43,623 bases of DNA from contig CAIPVV010000056.1 of assembly GCA_903868595.1 (NCBI GenBank), positions 1-43,623 on the forward strand, written 5' to 3'. This document shows positions 24,316 to 32,248 of the stretch, one piece after another. This DNA is from an uncultured Pseudomonadota bacterium (GTDB lineage: Bacteria; Pseudomonadota; Gammaproteobacteria; Steroidobacterales; Steroidobacteraceae). The notes beneath the pieces were generated by a model. The model was given only the letters and a program-made list of their open reading frames with translations. It searched no databases and was not told the origin of the DNA. Numbering within the stretch: position 1 is the stretch's first letter; every line of letters starts with the position of its first letter. The translations under genes and the position numbers were made by a program.

Positions 24316-25269
24316 CTACAACCCGCTCAGGCAGCCCTTCTGCCCGGTGCTGTTGGGGTAGCCGGTCCCCGCCGTATAGGCGGCGTTGGACCACTCGCCC
24401 TGCAGCTTCCACTTCGTGCCGTCAGCAAACGTTACCAGGGGCACGGGGAATATCCACGCGCACTTGTCCCCGTTCTCGTTGCCCTGGCTGTCATACCAGG
24501 CACCCGGCGAGGCGGGATCCGAGCGGGCCTCGGAGAGCTCGTGCGCGGTCACGCTGGCCAGCGCCGCCAGGCCCTGCGAGTGAAGGCCCGAGGTATCCAC
24601 CGGATCGCAGCCCGCATCGCCATCCAGCTTGAAGAAGAACGCGATCTGCACCCGCGTCTTGCCACTGGCGGAGCAGGTGCCGTAGCTGTGCCAGGCGCAG
24701 AATCCGGCAGAGCCGCGCGGCACGTCGGTGTAGACCGGGTAGTAGCCATTGCCGCTGGAATCCACCGTGATGCCACTGGTGCCACCGGAGCTTGAGCCGG
24801 CGGCCACCTGCTTGCACACCTCCGCCAGCACCGGTGAAGTGCTGCTGAAATTCGTGCCGGCGGGGATGGCCGAGGTGTCGAGGATATGGCCCTGGTAGGT
24901 ACTGCTCGGCCCGACCTGGCCGTTGCTGCCACCGTACTCATCGACCGTCTTGGCGTAATTTGAGCCACCGTAGCCGCTGTACCAGGCGTCCAGCCCCGTG
25001 ATCTTGTCGTCACTGGGGGCCCAGCTGCTGCCCCAGAAGATCGCCTTGACCACGGTCTTCTGCAGGACAACGCCGCTGTGATAGGTCATGTTCGGGCTGG
25101 TGCTTCCGCCGACACGTGCCTCGTGCGCTACCGGCGCCTTGCCGTCCTTCGCCCAGTGCTCGCCCAGCCTCGGCGGATCACCGTGCTCGCTGCCCTCCGG
25201 GCGCCCCTGGGCGCCGGCCGCCACCGATGCCAGACACAGCGTCGCGAAAACCAGTCCTCGCAGCTTCAT
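24316..25269 (-). CDS. Secreted EXORDIUM/phi-1-like protein
   Basis: 317 residues with a signal peptide (LRGLVFATLCLASVAAGAQG). The body shows a pattern shared with EXORDIUM/phi-1-like proteins: YHSGVVLQKTVVKAIFWG, YSGYGGSNYAKTVDEYG, then YPVYTDVPRGSAGFCAWHSY, SVTAHELSEARSDP, GAWYDSQGNENGDKCAWIF and FADGTKWKLQGEWSNAAY. The HELSEA stretch is a possible metal-binding helix, as in HEL-EA-TDP motifs of related secreted proteins, but peptidase activity is unproven. Six Cys residues suggest disulfides. The gene lies between tRNA-Cys and tRNA-Leu, where E. coli has no protein gene. Function unknown. Confidence 0.6.
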   Translation of the reverse strand: MKLRGLVFATLCLASVAAGAQGRPEGSEHGDPPRLGEHWAKDGKAPVAHEARVGGSTSPNMTYHSGVVLQKTVVKAIFWGSSWAPSDDKITGLDAWYSGYGGSNYAKTVDEYGGSNGQVGPSSTYQGHILDTSAIPAGTNFSSTSPVLAEVCKQVAAGSSSGGTSGITVDSSGNGYYPVYTDVPRGSAGFCAWHSYGTCSASGKTRVQIAFFFKLDGDAGCDPVDTSGLHSQGLAALASVTAHELSEARSDPASPGAWYDSQGNENGDKCAWIFPVPLVTFADGTKWKLQGEWSNAAYTAGTGYPNSTGQKGCLSGL

Positions 25270-25321
25270 TGCAGCTCACGTTTCTCATTTTTATTTGCAT
25301 CCACCGGGCCGGGCCGGCGAA

Positions 25322-25337
25322 GGCGGGCTTACCCGCC
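25322..25337. other. Inverted repeat upstream of the EXORDIUM-like gene
   Basis: GGCGGG-CTTA-CCCGCC forms a perfect 6-bp stem. It lies between tRNA-Cys and the secreted-protein gene and could end the tRNA-Gly/tRNA-Cys transcript, but no T-run follows on either strand, so a terminator role is only possible. Confidence 0.35.
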
Positions 25338-25535
25338 TGGGCGCCCAGCTTACTCCGCCCCAGAACGCCGGGAAGCCCCTGCAGGCCAAAAGGCCTTGAA
25401 TTTGTCGTGCAAAGGCGAGCTTATGTCTCGCTGCAGCGCGCAAGGCGTGCCGCCGGCGGTTGCGTACCGTGCAGCGGGAACCGTCAGAACGCGCAGGGGA
25501 CAGCTCGCCCGGCGCGGGGCTGCAGACGTGAGGGG

Positions 25536-25609
25536 TGGAGGCGCGGGCCGGAGTCGAACCGGCCTAAAAGGCTTTGCAGGCCCCTACATAACCGCTTTGT
25601 TACCGCGCC
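25536..25609 (-). tRNA. tRNA-Cys(GCA)
   Basis: 74 nt including an encoded CCA (25538-25536). The acceptor stem is GGCGCGG/CCGCGCC, discriminator U, the anticodon loop CTGCAAA gives GCA, and the T-arm is GGCCG-GTTCGACTC-CGGCC-like. The anticodon stem has two G-U pairs at its top. It corresponds by position to cysT of the E. coli glyW-cysT-leuZ array. Confidence 0.95.
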
Positions 25610-25700
25610 ACGCTGAACGGCCAGGTGCACACCCGTGCACTCACCAGACCGGGGGTGGCACTGGCCGCCCGGGCAGGGCCCGGGCACACGTCTCGAAAAA

Positions 25701-25776
25701 TGGAGCGGGAAACGAGGCTCGAACTCGCGACCTCAACCTTGGCAAGGTTGCGCTCTACCAACTGAGCTATTCCCGC
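25701..25776 (-). tRNA. tRNA-Gly(GCC)
   Basis: 76 nt including an encoded CCA (25703-25701). The acceptor stem is GCGGGAA/TTCCCGC, the D-arm AGCTCAGTTGGTAGAGC, the anticodon stem-loop CAACCTTGCCAAGGTTG (anticodon GCC) and the T-loop TTCGAGC. It is the first gene after the promoter at 25793-25820 and is followed 91 nt later by tRNA-Cys. It is the counterpart of glyW. Confidence 0.96.
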
Positions 25777-25792
25777 TCTGGAGAGGGCCGGA

Positions 25793-25820
25793 ATTGTAAG
25801 GGCCCGCACAGGCAAGTCAA
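25793..25820 (-). promoter_or_regulatory. Sigma-70-type promoter of the tRNA-Gly/tRNA-Cys unit
   Basis: On the minus strand TTGACT (25820-25815) and TACAAT (25798-25793) are separated by 16 bp. The -10 ends 16 nt before the tRNA-Gly 5' end. It lies downstream of pgsA, so the tRNAs can be transcribed independently of that gene. Confidence 0.8.
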
Positions 25821-25831
25821 GCAACAAAAGA

Positions 25832-26392
25832 TCAATCTGCCGTCGAGAGCGTGGGCCAGGCCGCCCTCAGGTACATGATCATTGAAAAAAGCGTCAGCGC
25901 GGCGGCCAGCACGCTCAAAGCAATCCCCGCCCGATACACCGGCAGCCCCAGGGCATCCTGCCGGTAGAGCATCATCGAGAGGCCCACCATCTGCAGGATC
26001 GTCTTGTATTTGCCGATCTGCGAGACGGCGACCTTGGTACGCTGGCCCAGCACCGCCATCCACTCGCGCAGCGCCGAGATCGCGATCTCCCGGCCGATGA
26101 TCACCCCGGCCATCATCACCACGATCCAGTCGGAATCCCGGCTCACCAGCAGCACCAGCGCGATCGCCACGATCAGCTTGTCGGCCACCGGATCCAGGAA
26201 CGCGCCCAGGCGCGAAGTCAGGCCCATGCGCCGCGCGAAGTAGCCATCGAGGGAGTCCGTCACCGCCGCCGCGGCGAACAGCAGGCCCGCCGCCGGGTCC
26301 GCCCAGCCGACCGGCAGGTAGAACAGCACGACCACCAGCGGGATCGCGAGGATCCGCAGCCAGGTCAGGATGTTCGGCAAGTTCCAGCGCAT
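25832..26392 (-). CDS. pgsA: CDP-diacylglycerol-glycerol-3-phosphate 3-phosphatidyltransferase PgsA
   Basis: 186 residues from ATG 26392 (MRWNLPNILTWLRILAIPLV, the usual family opening); a longer frame upstream is unconserved. The CDP-alcohol phosphatidyltransferase signature is complete: DSLDGYFARRMGL, then RLGAFLDPVADK (D-x2-DG-x2-AR-x8-G-x3-D-x3-D). Five to six transmembrane helices are visible. It makes phosphatidylglycerol phosphate from CDP-diacylglycerol in the inner membrane. It starts 43 nt after uvrC and precedes the tRNA genes, as in E. coli. Confidence 0.95.
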   Translation of the reverse strand: MRWNLPNILTWLRILAIPLVVVLFYLPVGWADPAAGLLFAAAAVTDSLDGYFARRMGLTSRLGAFLDPVADKLIVAIALVLLVSRDSDWIVVMMAGVIIGREIAISALREWMAVLGQRTKVAVSQIGKYKTILQMVGLSMMLYRQDALGLPVYRAGIALSVLAAALTLFSMIMYLRAAWPTLSTAD

Positions 26393-26435
26393 GTCGGGCT
26401 CGGGAGGGACGAAGGGCAGCGGGGGTGCCCGCAAG

Positions 26436-28256
26436 CTAGGCACCCGGATGCAAGTGATCATAAATCACGCGCGCCAGGCCCGCGCCGATTCCCTTCACCA
26501 GCGCAAGGTCCGCAGCGCCCGCCCGCAGCACGCCTTGCAGCCCGCCGAACTGCCGCAGCAGCTCGCGCCGCTTGGCCGGACCCAGGCCCGGCACGGTCTC
26601 CAGGATCGACTCCTGGTAGCGGCGCGCGCGGCGCTTGCGGTGCCCGGCGATGGCAAAGCGGTGGGCTTCATCGCGTACGCGCTGGATCACGCGCAGCGCC
26701 GGGGAATCCGCCGGCAGCGTGAACGGCCGCGAATCCTCGCGGCGATGCAGCTTCTCCTGCCCGGCGCGGCGGTCCGGCCCCTTGGAGACGCCGATCACGC
26801 ACAGCGACCCAAAGCCCAGCGCATCCAGCTCCGGCAGCACCGCCGCCAGCTGCCCGGCTCCGCCGTCGATGAACAGCACGTCCGGCACCGGCGACTCGCC
26901 GGCCTTCACGCGCGTAAAGCGCCGCCTCACGGCCTGCGCGAGCGCGCCATAGTCATCCCCGGGCGCCACGTCCTCGATGTTGAAGCGCCGGTACTCCTTG
27001 CGCAGCGCGCCCTCCGGCCCATAGACCACGCAGGAGGCCACCGTGCCCTCGCCCGCCGTGTGGCTGATGTCGAAGCACTCCAGCCGCAGCGGCGCCGCCG
27101 GCAACCCGAGCGCCTCCCCCAGCGACTCCAGCAGCTCGCTGGCATCCTGCCGGCGCGCCGCGCGCATGCTCAGCGCCTGGCGTGCGTTGTCCTCGGCCAT
27201 CGCCGTCCAGCGCACCAGCAGCCCGCGCTCGGCGCGCTGCACGCGCACGCCATGCGCCGTGCGCTGCGCGAGCGCCTCCTCCAGCGCCGCGGCATCCGGC
27301 AGCGCCAGGTTCACCAGCACCACGCGCGGCACCTCCTCCCGCGCATAGTGCTGCACGAGGAAGGACGCCAGCGCCTCCTCCGGCGTGCCCAGTCCGCGCG
27401 GGAAGAAGTTGGTGGTGCCCAGGATCCGCCCGCCGCGTACCAGCAGGACGCTGACCGAATAGTCGCCGGGCTCCCCGACCAGCGCGAACACGTCCAGGTC
27501 CCGGTCGCTCTCGGAGGTGACCACCTGCTCGGCCTGCACCTGCTTCAGGCTCGCCAGCTGGTCGCGGAAGGCGGCCGCCGCCTCGAAGTCCAGCCGCTCG
27601 GAGGCGGCCAGCATGCGCTGCTCCAGCAGCTCGTTGACCTCGCGGTTGCGACCCTCCAGCACCAGGACCGCCGCGGCCACGTCGCGGGCGTAGTCGGCCT
27701 GGCTGATCAGCCCCACGCACGGCGCCGAGCAGCGGCCGATCTGGTGCTGCAGGCAGGGACGGGAGCGGTTGGCGAAGAAGCTGTCGCGGCAGTTGCGCAG
27801 CAGGAAGAGTTTCTGCAGCTGCTGCAGCGTCTCGCGTACCGCGCCGGAGCCGGGGAACGGGCCGAAGTAGCGGCCCTTGGGGGTGCGCGGCCCGCGGTAG
27901 AACACCAGCCGCGGGAACGCGTGCGAGAGCAGCTGGATGTAGGGAAAGGTCTTGTCGTCGCGCAGGATGATGTTGAAGCGCGGACGGTGCTCCTTGATGA
28001 GGTTGAACTCCAGCAGGAGCGCCTCGGTCTCGGAGTTGGTGACCGTCACCTCGATGTGACGGATGAGCTTGACCAGGGCCTCCACCTTGGGTGCCTGGCG
28101 GGAGAGGGAGAAGTAGCTGCCGACGCGGTCGCGCAGCGCCGCGGCCTTGCCGACATACAGCAGTTCGCGCGAATCCCCCTGCGTCTCCCCGTACATGCGG
28201 TAGACGCCGGGTCTTCGCGGCAGGCTCGCCGCGAATGCCTTGCCGTCGAAACTCAG
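26436..28256 (-). CDS. uvrC: Excinuclease ABC subunit C (UvrC), probable CTG start
   Basis: 606 residues if translation starts at CTG 28256. The first ATG in frame (28196) would remove GVYRM and with it half of the GIY-YIG nuclease motif (PGVYRMYGE ... LYVGKA), so it is unlikely to be the real start. No ATG, GTG or TTG lies in frame between the DAHP synthase stop and 28196. CTG overlaps that stop as CTGA, with AAGAAGG about 10 nt upstream. Domains: GIY-YIG nuclease (about 15-95), Cys-rich segment (CLQHQIGRCSAPCVG), UVR motif (about 205-240), RNase H-like C-terminal nuclease (CFDISHTAGEGTVASCVVY, LFIDGGAGQL) and tandem HhH (TVPGLGPAKRRELL). It cuts on both sides of a DNA lesion with UvrAB. Confidence 0.93.
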   Translation of the reverse strand: MSFDGKAFAASLPRRPGVYRMYGETQGDSRELLYVGKAAALRDRVGSYFSLSRQAPKVEALVKLIRHIEVTVTNSETEALLLEFNLIKEHRPRFNIILRDDKTFPYIQLLSHAFPRLVFYRGPRTPKGRYFGPFPGSGAVRETLQQLQKLFLLRNCRDSFFANRSRPCLQHQIGRCSAPCVGLISQADYARDVAAAVLVLEGRNREVNELLEQRMLAASERLDFEAAAAFRDQLASLKQVQAEQVVTSESDRDLDVFALVGEPGDYSVSVLLVRGGRILGTTNFFPRGLGTPEEALASFLVQHYAREEVPRVVLVNLALPDAAALEEALAQRTAHGVRVQRAERGLLVRWTAMAEDNARQALSMRAARRQDASELLESLGEALGLPAAPLRLECFDISHTAGEGTVASCVVYGPEGALRKEYRRFNIEDVAPGDDYGALAQAVRRRFTRVKAGESPVPDVLFIDGGAGQLAAVLPELDALGFGSLCVIGVSKGPDRRAGQEKLHRREDSRPFTLPADSPALRVIQRVRDEAHRFAIAGHRKRRARRYQESILETVPGLGPAKRRELLRQFGGLQGVLRAGAADLALVKGIGAGLARVIYDHLHPGA

Positions 28257-29614
28257 GACGCCCGGGCCTTCTTGCTGCGCTCGGCGATCATCATCCCCAG
28301 CTCCAGCGCCTGCTCATAATTCAGGCGCGGGTCCACCTGGGTGCGATACGCACGGGCCAGATCCGCATCGGAGAGCCCGCGGGCCCCGCCGGTGCACTCG
28401 GTCACGTCCTCGCCCGTGAGTTCCAGGTGCGCGCCGCCCAGGTTCGAACCATGAGCCGCGTGGATCCGGAAGGCGAGCTCGATCTCCTTCTGGATGTTCT
28501 CCAGGCGCCGGGTCTTCACGCCGCCCACCGTGGTCTCGGTATTGCCGTGCATCGGGTCGCAGACCCACAGCACCGAGTGGCCGGTCGCCTTGACGGCCTG
28601 GATCAGGCGCGGCAGCGACTTCTCGATCTCGTTGGCGCCGAAGCGGTGGATGAGCGTGAGCCGTCCCGGCTGGTTCTGCGGATTGAGCGTCGCAACCAGG
28701 CCCTGCAGCCAGCCGCTGTCCATCGCCGCGCCCACCTTCACGCCCACGGGGTTCGCGATGCCGCGGAAGTACTCCACGTGCGCCCCGTCCAGCTGCGCCG
28801 TGCGCATGCCGATCCACGGCATGTGCGTGGAGAGGTTGTACCAGCGCTGCGAGCGCGGTATGAAGCGCGTCTGCGCCTGCTCGTAGTGCAGGTGCAGGCC
28901 TTCGTGCGAGGTATAGAAGTCCACGCGCGAAGCCTCGTGCACCTGCCCGCCGGTCAGCGACTTGAAGAAGTCCAGCGCATCGCCGATCTCCCTTACGATG
29001 CGCTCGTAGGCTTCCTTGAGCGGCGAGTGGTGCAGGAACCCCAGGTTCCAGTACTCCGGGTGGTGCAGGTCCGCGAAGCCGCCATCGATCAGCGCGCGCA
29101 CGAAGTTGATGGTCAGTCCCGCACGCTCGTAGCCGCGCAGCAGCAGCTGCGGATCCGGCTCGCGCGCCGCGGCGGTGAACTCCGGGCGGTTGACCGTGTC
29201 GCCCCGGTAGCACGGCAGCGTCATGCCCTCGCGCGTCTCGGTATCGGCCGAGCGGGGCTTGGCGTACTGGCCGGCCATGCGGCCCACGCGGATCACCGGG
29301 CGCTTCAGGCCATGCAGCAGCACCAGGCTCAGCTGCAGGATCACCTTCAGCTGCTTGGCGATGTGGTCCGACTCGCACTCCGCGAAGCTCTCGGCGCAGT
29401 CACCGGCCTGCAGCAGGAACTGCTCGCCGCGCTGCGCGGCGGCGATGCGCTCGCGCAGCGCCTCGATCTCCCAGGACACCACCAGGGGCGGCAGCTTGGC
29501 GAGCTGCCCGACGGCGTCCTCCAGGGCAGCGGGGTCGGAATAGTTCGGCTGCTGCAGCGCCTTGCGGCCCTGCCAGCTGGCCGGATGCCAGGCCGTGATC
29601 TCGGGGGATTGCAT
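28253..29614 (-). CDS. Class II 3-deoxy-D-arabino-heptulosonate 7-phosphate synthase
   Basis: 453 residues from ATG 29614 (MQSPEITAWHPASWQGRKAL); an upstream frame extension of nine residues is unconserved. The class II (plant-like, AroA_II) signatures are clear: LLQAGDCAESF, RVGRMAGQYAKPRS, LPCYRGDTVN, TSHEGLHLHYEQAQTR, VGVKVGAAMD and VCDPMHGNTE. It condenses phosphoenolpyruvate and erythrose 4-phosphate in the first step of the shikimate pathway. Type II enzymes occur in plants, actinobacteria and some gammaproteobacteria. The stop overlaps the presumed CTG start of uvrC, so the two are likely co-transcribed. Confidence 0.93.
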   Translation of the reverse strand: MQSPEITAWHPASWQGRKALQQPNYSDPAALEDAVGQLAKLPPLVVSWEIEALRERIAAAQRGEQFLLQAGDCAESFAECESDHIAKQLKVILQLSLVLLHGLKRPVIRVGRMAGQYAKPRSADTETREGMTLPCYRGDTVNRPEFTAAAREPDPQLLLRGYERAGLTINFVRALIDGGFADLHHPEYWNLGFLHHSPLKEAYERIVREIGDALDFFKSLTGGQVHEASRVDFYTSHEGLHLHYEQAQTRFIPRSQRWYNLSTHMPWIGMRTAQLDGAHVEYFRGIANPVGVKVGAAMDSGWLQGLVATLNPQNQPGRLTLIHRFGANEIEKSLPRLIQAVKATGHSVLWVCDPMHGNTETTVGGVKTRRLENIQKEIELAFRIHAAHGSNLGGAHLELTGEDVTECTGGARGLSDADLARAYRTQVDPRLNYEQALELGMMIAERSKKARAS

Positions 29615-29676
29615 GGGCCGGCATGCTACAGAGTCGCCCATCCCCGCGCAAAGCGGCGCCGGCTGGCCTTTTGCCG

Positions 29677-31038
29677 CTAGCGCCCGGGCAGGTCCAGCAC
29701 GACGCGCGCACCCCCCAGCGGGGAGTCGGAGAGCTGCACGTCGCCGCCGTAGAGCTGCGCCATGTCGCGCACCATCGCCAGGCCCAGCCCATGGCCGGGC
29801 GTGAACTCATCGGCGCGCGCGCCCCGCTGCAGCACGCGCTCGCGCTCCTCCGGCGCAATGCCCGGGCCGTCATCCTCCACCGCCAGCTCCAGGCGGCGCG
29901 TCGCATCGCCGCGCACGCGCATCATCGCCGTGACGCGCACCTGGCTGCGGCACCACTTGGCCGCGTTCTCCATGAGGTTGCCGAGCGCCTCGTACAGATC
30001 GTCCCGATCACCGATGAACACCGCATCGGCATCCACCTGCAGTTCGATCAGGTAGTCCTTGCTCGCGTGCACCTTCATGAGCGCCCCGCGCAGGTCCTGC
30101 GCCACCGGCTGCACGGGGACGGCCGGCTGGCCCACGGAGGCGCCGCCGCCGACGGCGCGCTTGAGCTGGTGTTCGACAATGGCCGACATGCGGTCGACCT
30201 GCGCGTTGACGGTCGCGGCCACGGCCTGCGGGTCGGTGCCGGAGAGGCTGCTGCGCACCACCGCCAGCGGCGTCTTCAGGCTGTGCGCCAGGTTCCCCAG
30301 CGTGTCGCGGTAGCGCGCGATGCGGTTGCGCTCGGCGCGCAGCAGCGCGTTCAGGTTGGTCACCACGCCGCGCAGCTCCCGCGGCCAGCTTGCATCCAGC
30401 AGCTCGCGCTGCCCGGCCTCCACCTCCAGGATCTGCGCCTCCAGGTCATGCAGCGGCCGCAGCACCCAGCGCAGCAGCACCGCCAGGGCTGCCAGCAACA
30501 GCACCGCCACGACGGAGAAGCCGCCAAACAGCCCCTGGCGGAATGTGCGTAGCTGCGTCTCGTAGGGCTCCAGGCTCGTCGCCACCGTGAAGGTCAGGTC
30601 GATGCGCCGCCCGCGGTCATCCTCCCAGCGCAGCCCCCGGCTGATGGCCGCAAGCGTCGTGCCCTGGGGACCGGGGATGTACTTGAAGGTGTTCTGCCCG
30701 GGCTGCAGCGGCGGGCCGAAGTCGATGTTGGTGCCCGTGACCGAAGGGGAGCGCCACACCTGCAGGCCCCGCCGGTTCACCACGCGCGCGTAGAGTCCGG
30801 AGCCCGGCGTCGCCAGGCGCGACTCCGCATCCTGCAAGGTGGGGGCCACGGCGCCGGCCTCATCCGGGTCGCTGGAGGCGATCAGCGCCACCATCTGGGC
30901 ATCCAGCTGGCCGCGCATCGAGGACTCCGACAACGCGCGAAAGCGCGCATCCAACACGAACACCGTCACACCGAAGAACAGCAGCAGGGGCACTGCCACC
31001 GAGAACAGCAGGCGCCGACTGACGGAGCGGACGGCCAC
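29677..31038 (-). CDS. PhoQ-like sensor histidine kinase
   Basis: 453 residues. Transmembrane helices at about 10-30 and 172-192 enclose a periplasmic sensor of roughly 140 residues; HAMP-like and HisKA regions follow with H252 in NLAHSLKTPLAV, the N-box N358 in ALGNLMENAAKW, and the G-boxes DDGPGI and GHGLGLAM. The H-box sequence is that of PhoQ. The sensor domain is not obviously the acidic PhoQ type, so the ligand is unknown (Mg2+, antimicrobial peptide or pH are candidates from family knowledge). It follows the response regulator by 9 nt. The E. coli phoPQ neighbourhood (purB, mnmA, nudJ) is also found nearby here. Confidence 0.88.
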   Translation of the reverse strand: MAVRSVSRRLLFSVAVPLLLFFGVTVFVLDARFRALSESSMRGQLDAQMVALIASSDPDEAGAVAPTLQDAESRLATPGSGLYARVVNRRGLQVWRSPSVTGTNIDFGPPLQPGQNTFKYIPGPQGTTLAAISRGLRWEDDRGRRIDLTFTVATSLEPYETQLRTFRQGLFGGFSVVAVLLLAALAVLLRWVLRPLHDLEAQILEVEAGQRELLDASWPRELRGVVTNLNALLRAERNRIARYRDTLGNLAHSLKTPLAVVRSSLSGTDPQAVAATVNAQVDRMSAIVEHQLKRAVGGGASVGQPAVPVQPVAQDLRGALMKVHASKDYLIELQVDADAVFIGDRDDLYEALGNLMENAAKWCRSQVRVTAMMRVRGDATRRLELAVEDDGPGIAPEERERVLQRGARADEFTPGHGLGLAMVRDMAQLYGGDVQLSDSPLGGARVVLDLPGR

Positions 31039-31047
31039 GGAGCCGCC

Positions 31048-31731
31048 CTAGGTCGCGTTGCGGGGCAGCGCGAAGCGGTAGCCGCGTCCGCGCAGGGTCT
31101 CGATCGGCTTGATGCGATCCTCGGGATCGAGCTTGCGGCGCAGGCGGCCGACGAACACCTCGATGACGTTGCTGTCGCGCTCGAAGTCCTGTTCGTAGAG
31201 ATGCTCGGTGAGGTCGGTCTTGGAGATCACCTCGCCGGCCTTGAGCATCAGGTGCTCCAGGATCCGGTACTCGAAGGTCGTGAGCTCCACGGGCCTGGCC
31301 TCCACCGTCACCGACTGCGTACGCGTATCCAGTGTGATCGGCCCGCAGGAGAGCGAGGAACTCGCCCAGCCCCCGCTGCGGCGAAGCAGCGCCTGCAGCC
31401 GCGCCTGCACCTCCTCGAAGTGAAAAGGCTTGGCGACGTAGTCATCGGCGCCGGCATCCAGGCCCTGCACCTTGTCCTGCCAGCGATCCCGCGCCGTGAG
31501 CACCAGGATCGGATACTGCTTGCCGGCCGCGCGCAGCTTGCGGATGAGCTCCAGCCCCGGCAGCTTCGGCAGCCCCAGGTCCACGATTGCCACATCGATG
31601 GGGTACTCGCCGCCCGCGAAGAGCCCCTCCTCGCCATCAGCCGCCACGTCCACCGTGTAGCCGGCGGCCGTGAGGTGCTCACGCAGGCCCTCGCGCAGCA
31701 CGGCCTCATCTTCAACGACCAGGACTCGCAT
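31048..31731 (-). CDS. PhoP-like OmpR-family response regulator
   Basis: 227 residues from ATG 31731, which overlaps the PepSY gene stop as ATGA. The receiver domain has the acidic pocket EDE (7-9), phosphoacceptor D51 in IVDLGLPK and K101 in YVAKPF; the C-terminal winged helix (about 130-225) ends in TLRGRGYRFALP. It is the partner of the downstream PhoQ-like kinase and should bind DNA as a dimer when phosphorylated. A frame extension upstream to 31773 lies inside the PepSY gene and is not used. Confidence 0.92.
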   Translation of the reverse strand: MRVLVVEDEAVLREGLREHLTAAGYTVDVAADGEEGLFAGGEYPIDVAIVDLGLPKLPGLELIRKLRAAGKQYPILVLTARDRWQDKVQGLDAGADDYVAKPFHFEEVQARLQALLRRSGGWASSSLSCGPITLDTRTQSVTVEARPVELTTFEYRILEHLMLKAGEVISKTDLTEHLYEQDFERDSNVIEVFVGRLRRKLDPEDRIKPIETLRGRGYRFALPRNAT

Positions 31732-32135
31732 CAGTTCATTGCCCCCGTTTCCGCATCCACGCGCACCGTCCACACGCGCCCCTGCTCGGAGAGCAGCTTG
31801 AGCACATACACCTTATGCCCGCCCGCATCGCTGACCGCCGCGCGCACGACGCGCGCGCGGTAGTGCTGCTCGGCCAGCGCCACGGCCCGGTCCATCGTGA
31901 GCGCGGGCGTCGGGGCCTTGGCGCCCCGCCAGTCCACCACGGGTACCGCGGCGGTCACGGCGGTCACGGGCAGCGAGGGAACAGCCGCCATCGCGGGCAG
32001 GCTCTGCCGCTGCGCGGCGGCGGCCCGCTGGCAGGGCAGCACCAGCAGCAGCGCCGCCAGCACCGCAAGCGACGCCACGGCCGGGGCTTGGCAGGGGCGG
32101 CCGGTCGCGTCGCGTCCGTGGGTGCGTGGCAGCAT
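31731..32135 (-). CDS. PepSY-domain secreted protein
   Basis: 134 residues with a hydrophobic N-terminal signal (ASLAVLAALLLVLPCQRAAAA) preceded by a basic stretch, an Ala/Pro-rich linker and a PepSY domain (LTMDRAVALAEQHYRARVVRAAV, then KVYVLKLLSEQGRVWTVRVD, then AETGAMN). PepSY domains are thought to inhibit or sense peptidases in the cell envelope. The gene heads the PepSY-regulator-kinase operon, an arrangement also known in xanthomonads, so the protein probably modulates the kinase signal. The start has GGATAGGG close upstream; no strong promoter was identified. Confidence 0.8.
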   Translation of the reverse strand: MLPRTHGRDATGRPCQAPAVASLAVLAALLLVLPCQRAAAAQRQSLPAMAAVPSLPVTAVTAAVPVVDWRGAKAPTPALTMDRAVALAEQHYRARVVRAAVSDAGGHKVYVLKLLSEQGRVWTVRVDAETGAMN

Positions 32136-32248
32136 CGCCCTATCCTACGTGGGCCAGTGGCCCGGGCGAAACCGGTGGGTAAGGAAACTCACGGGACAAG
32201 GCTGCCTCCAGGGCGCGTAAGCGGCAAGCCTGGGCGCGCCGTGATGAA

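Noticed and set aside
29650..29690. Terminator hairpin behind the PhoQ-like kinase gene (AGCGGC ... GCCGCT on the minus strand).
   Set aside because: The stem is only 6 bp with a long loop and just three T residues follow, so it is not reported as a feature.
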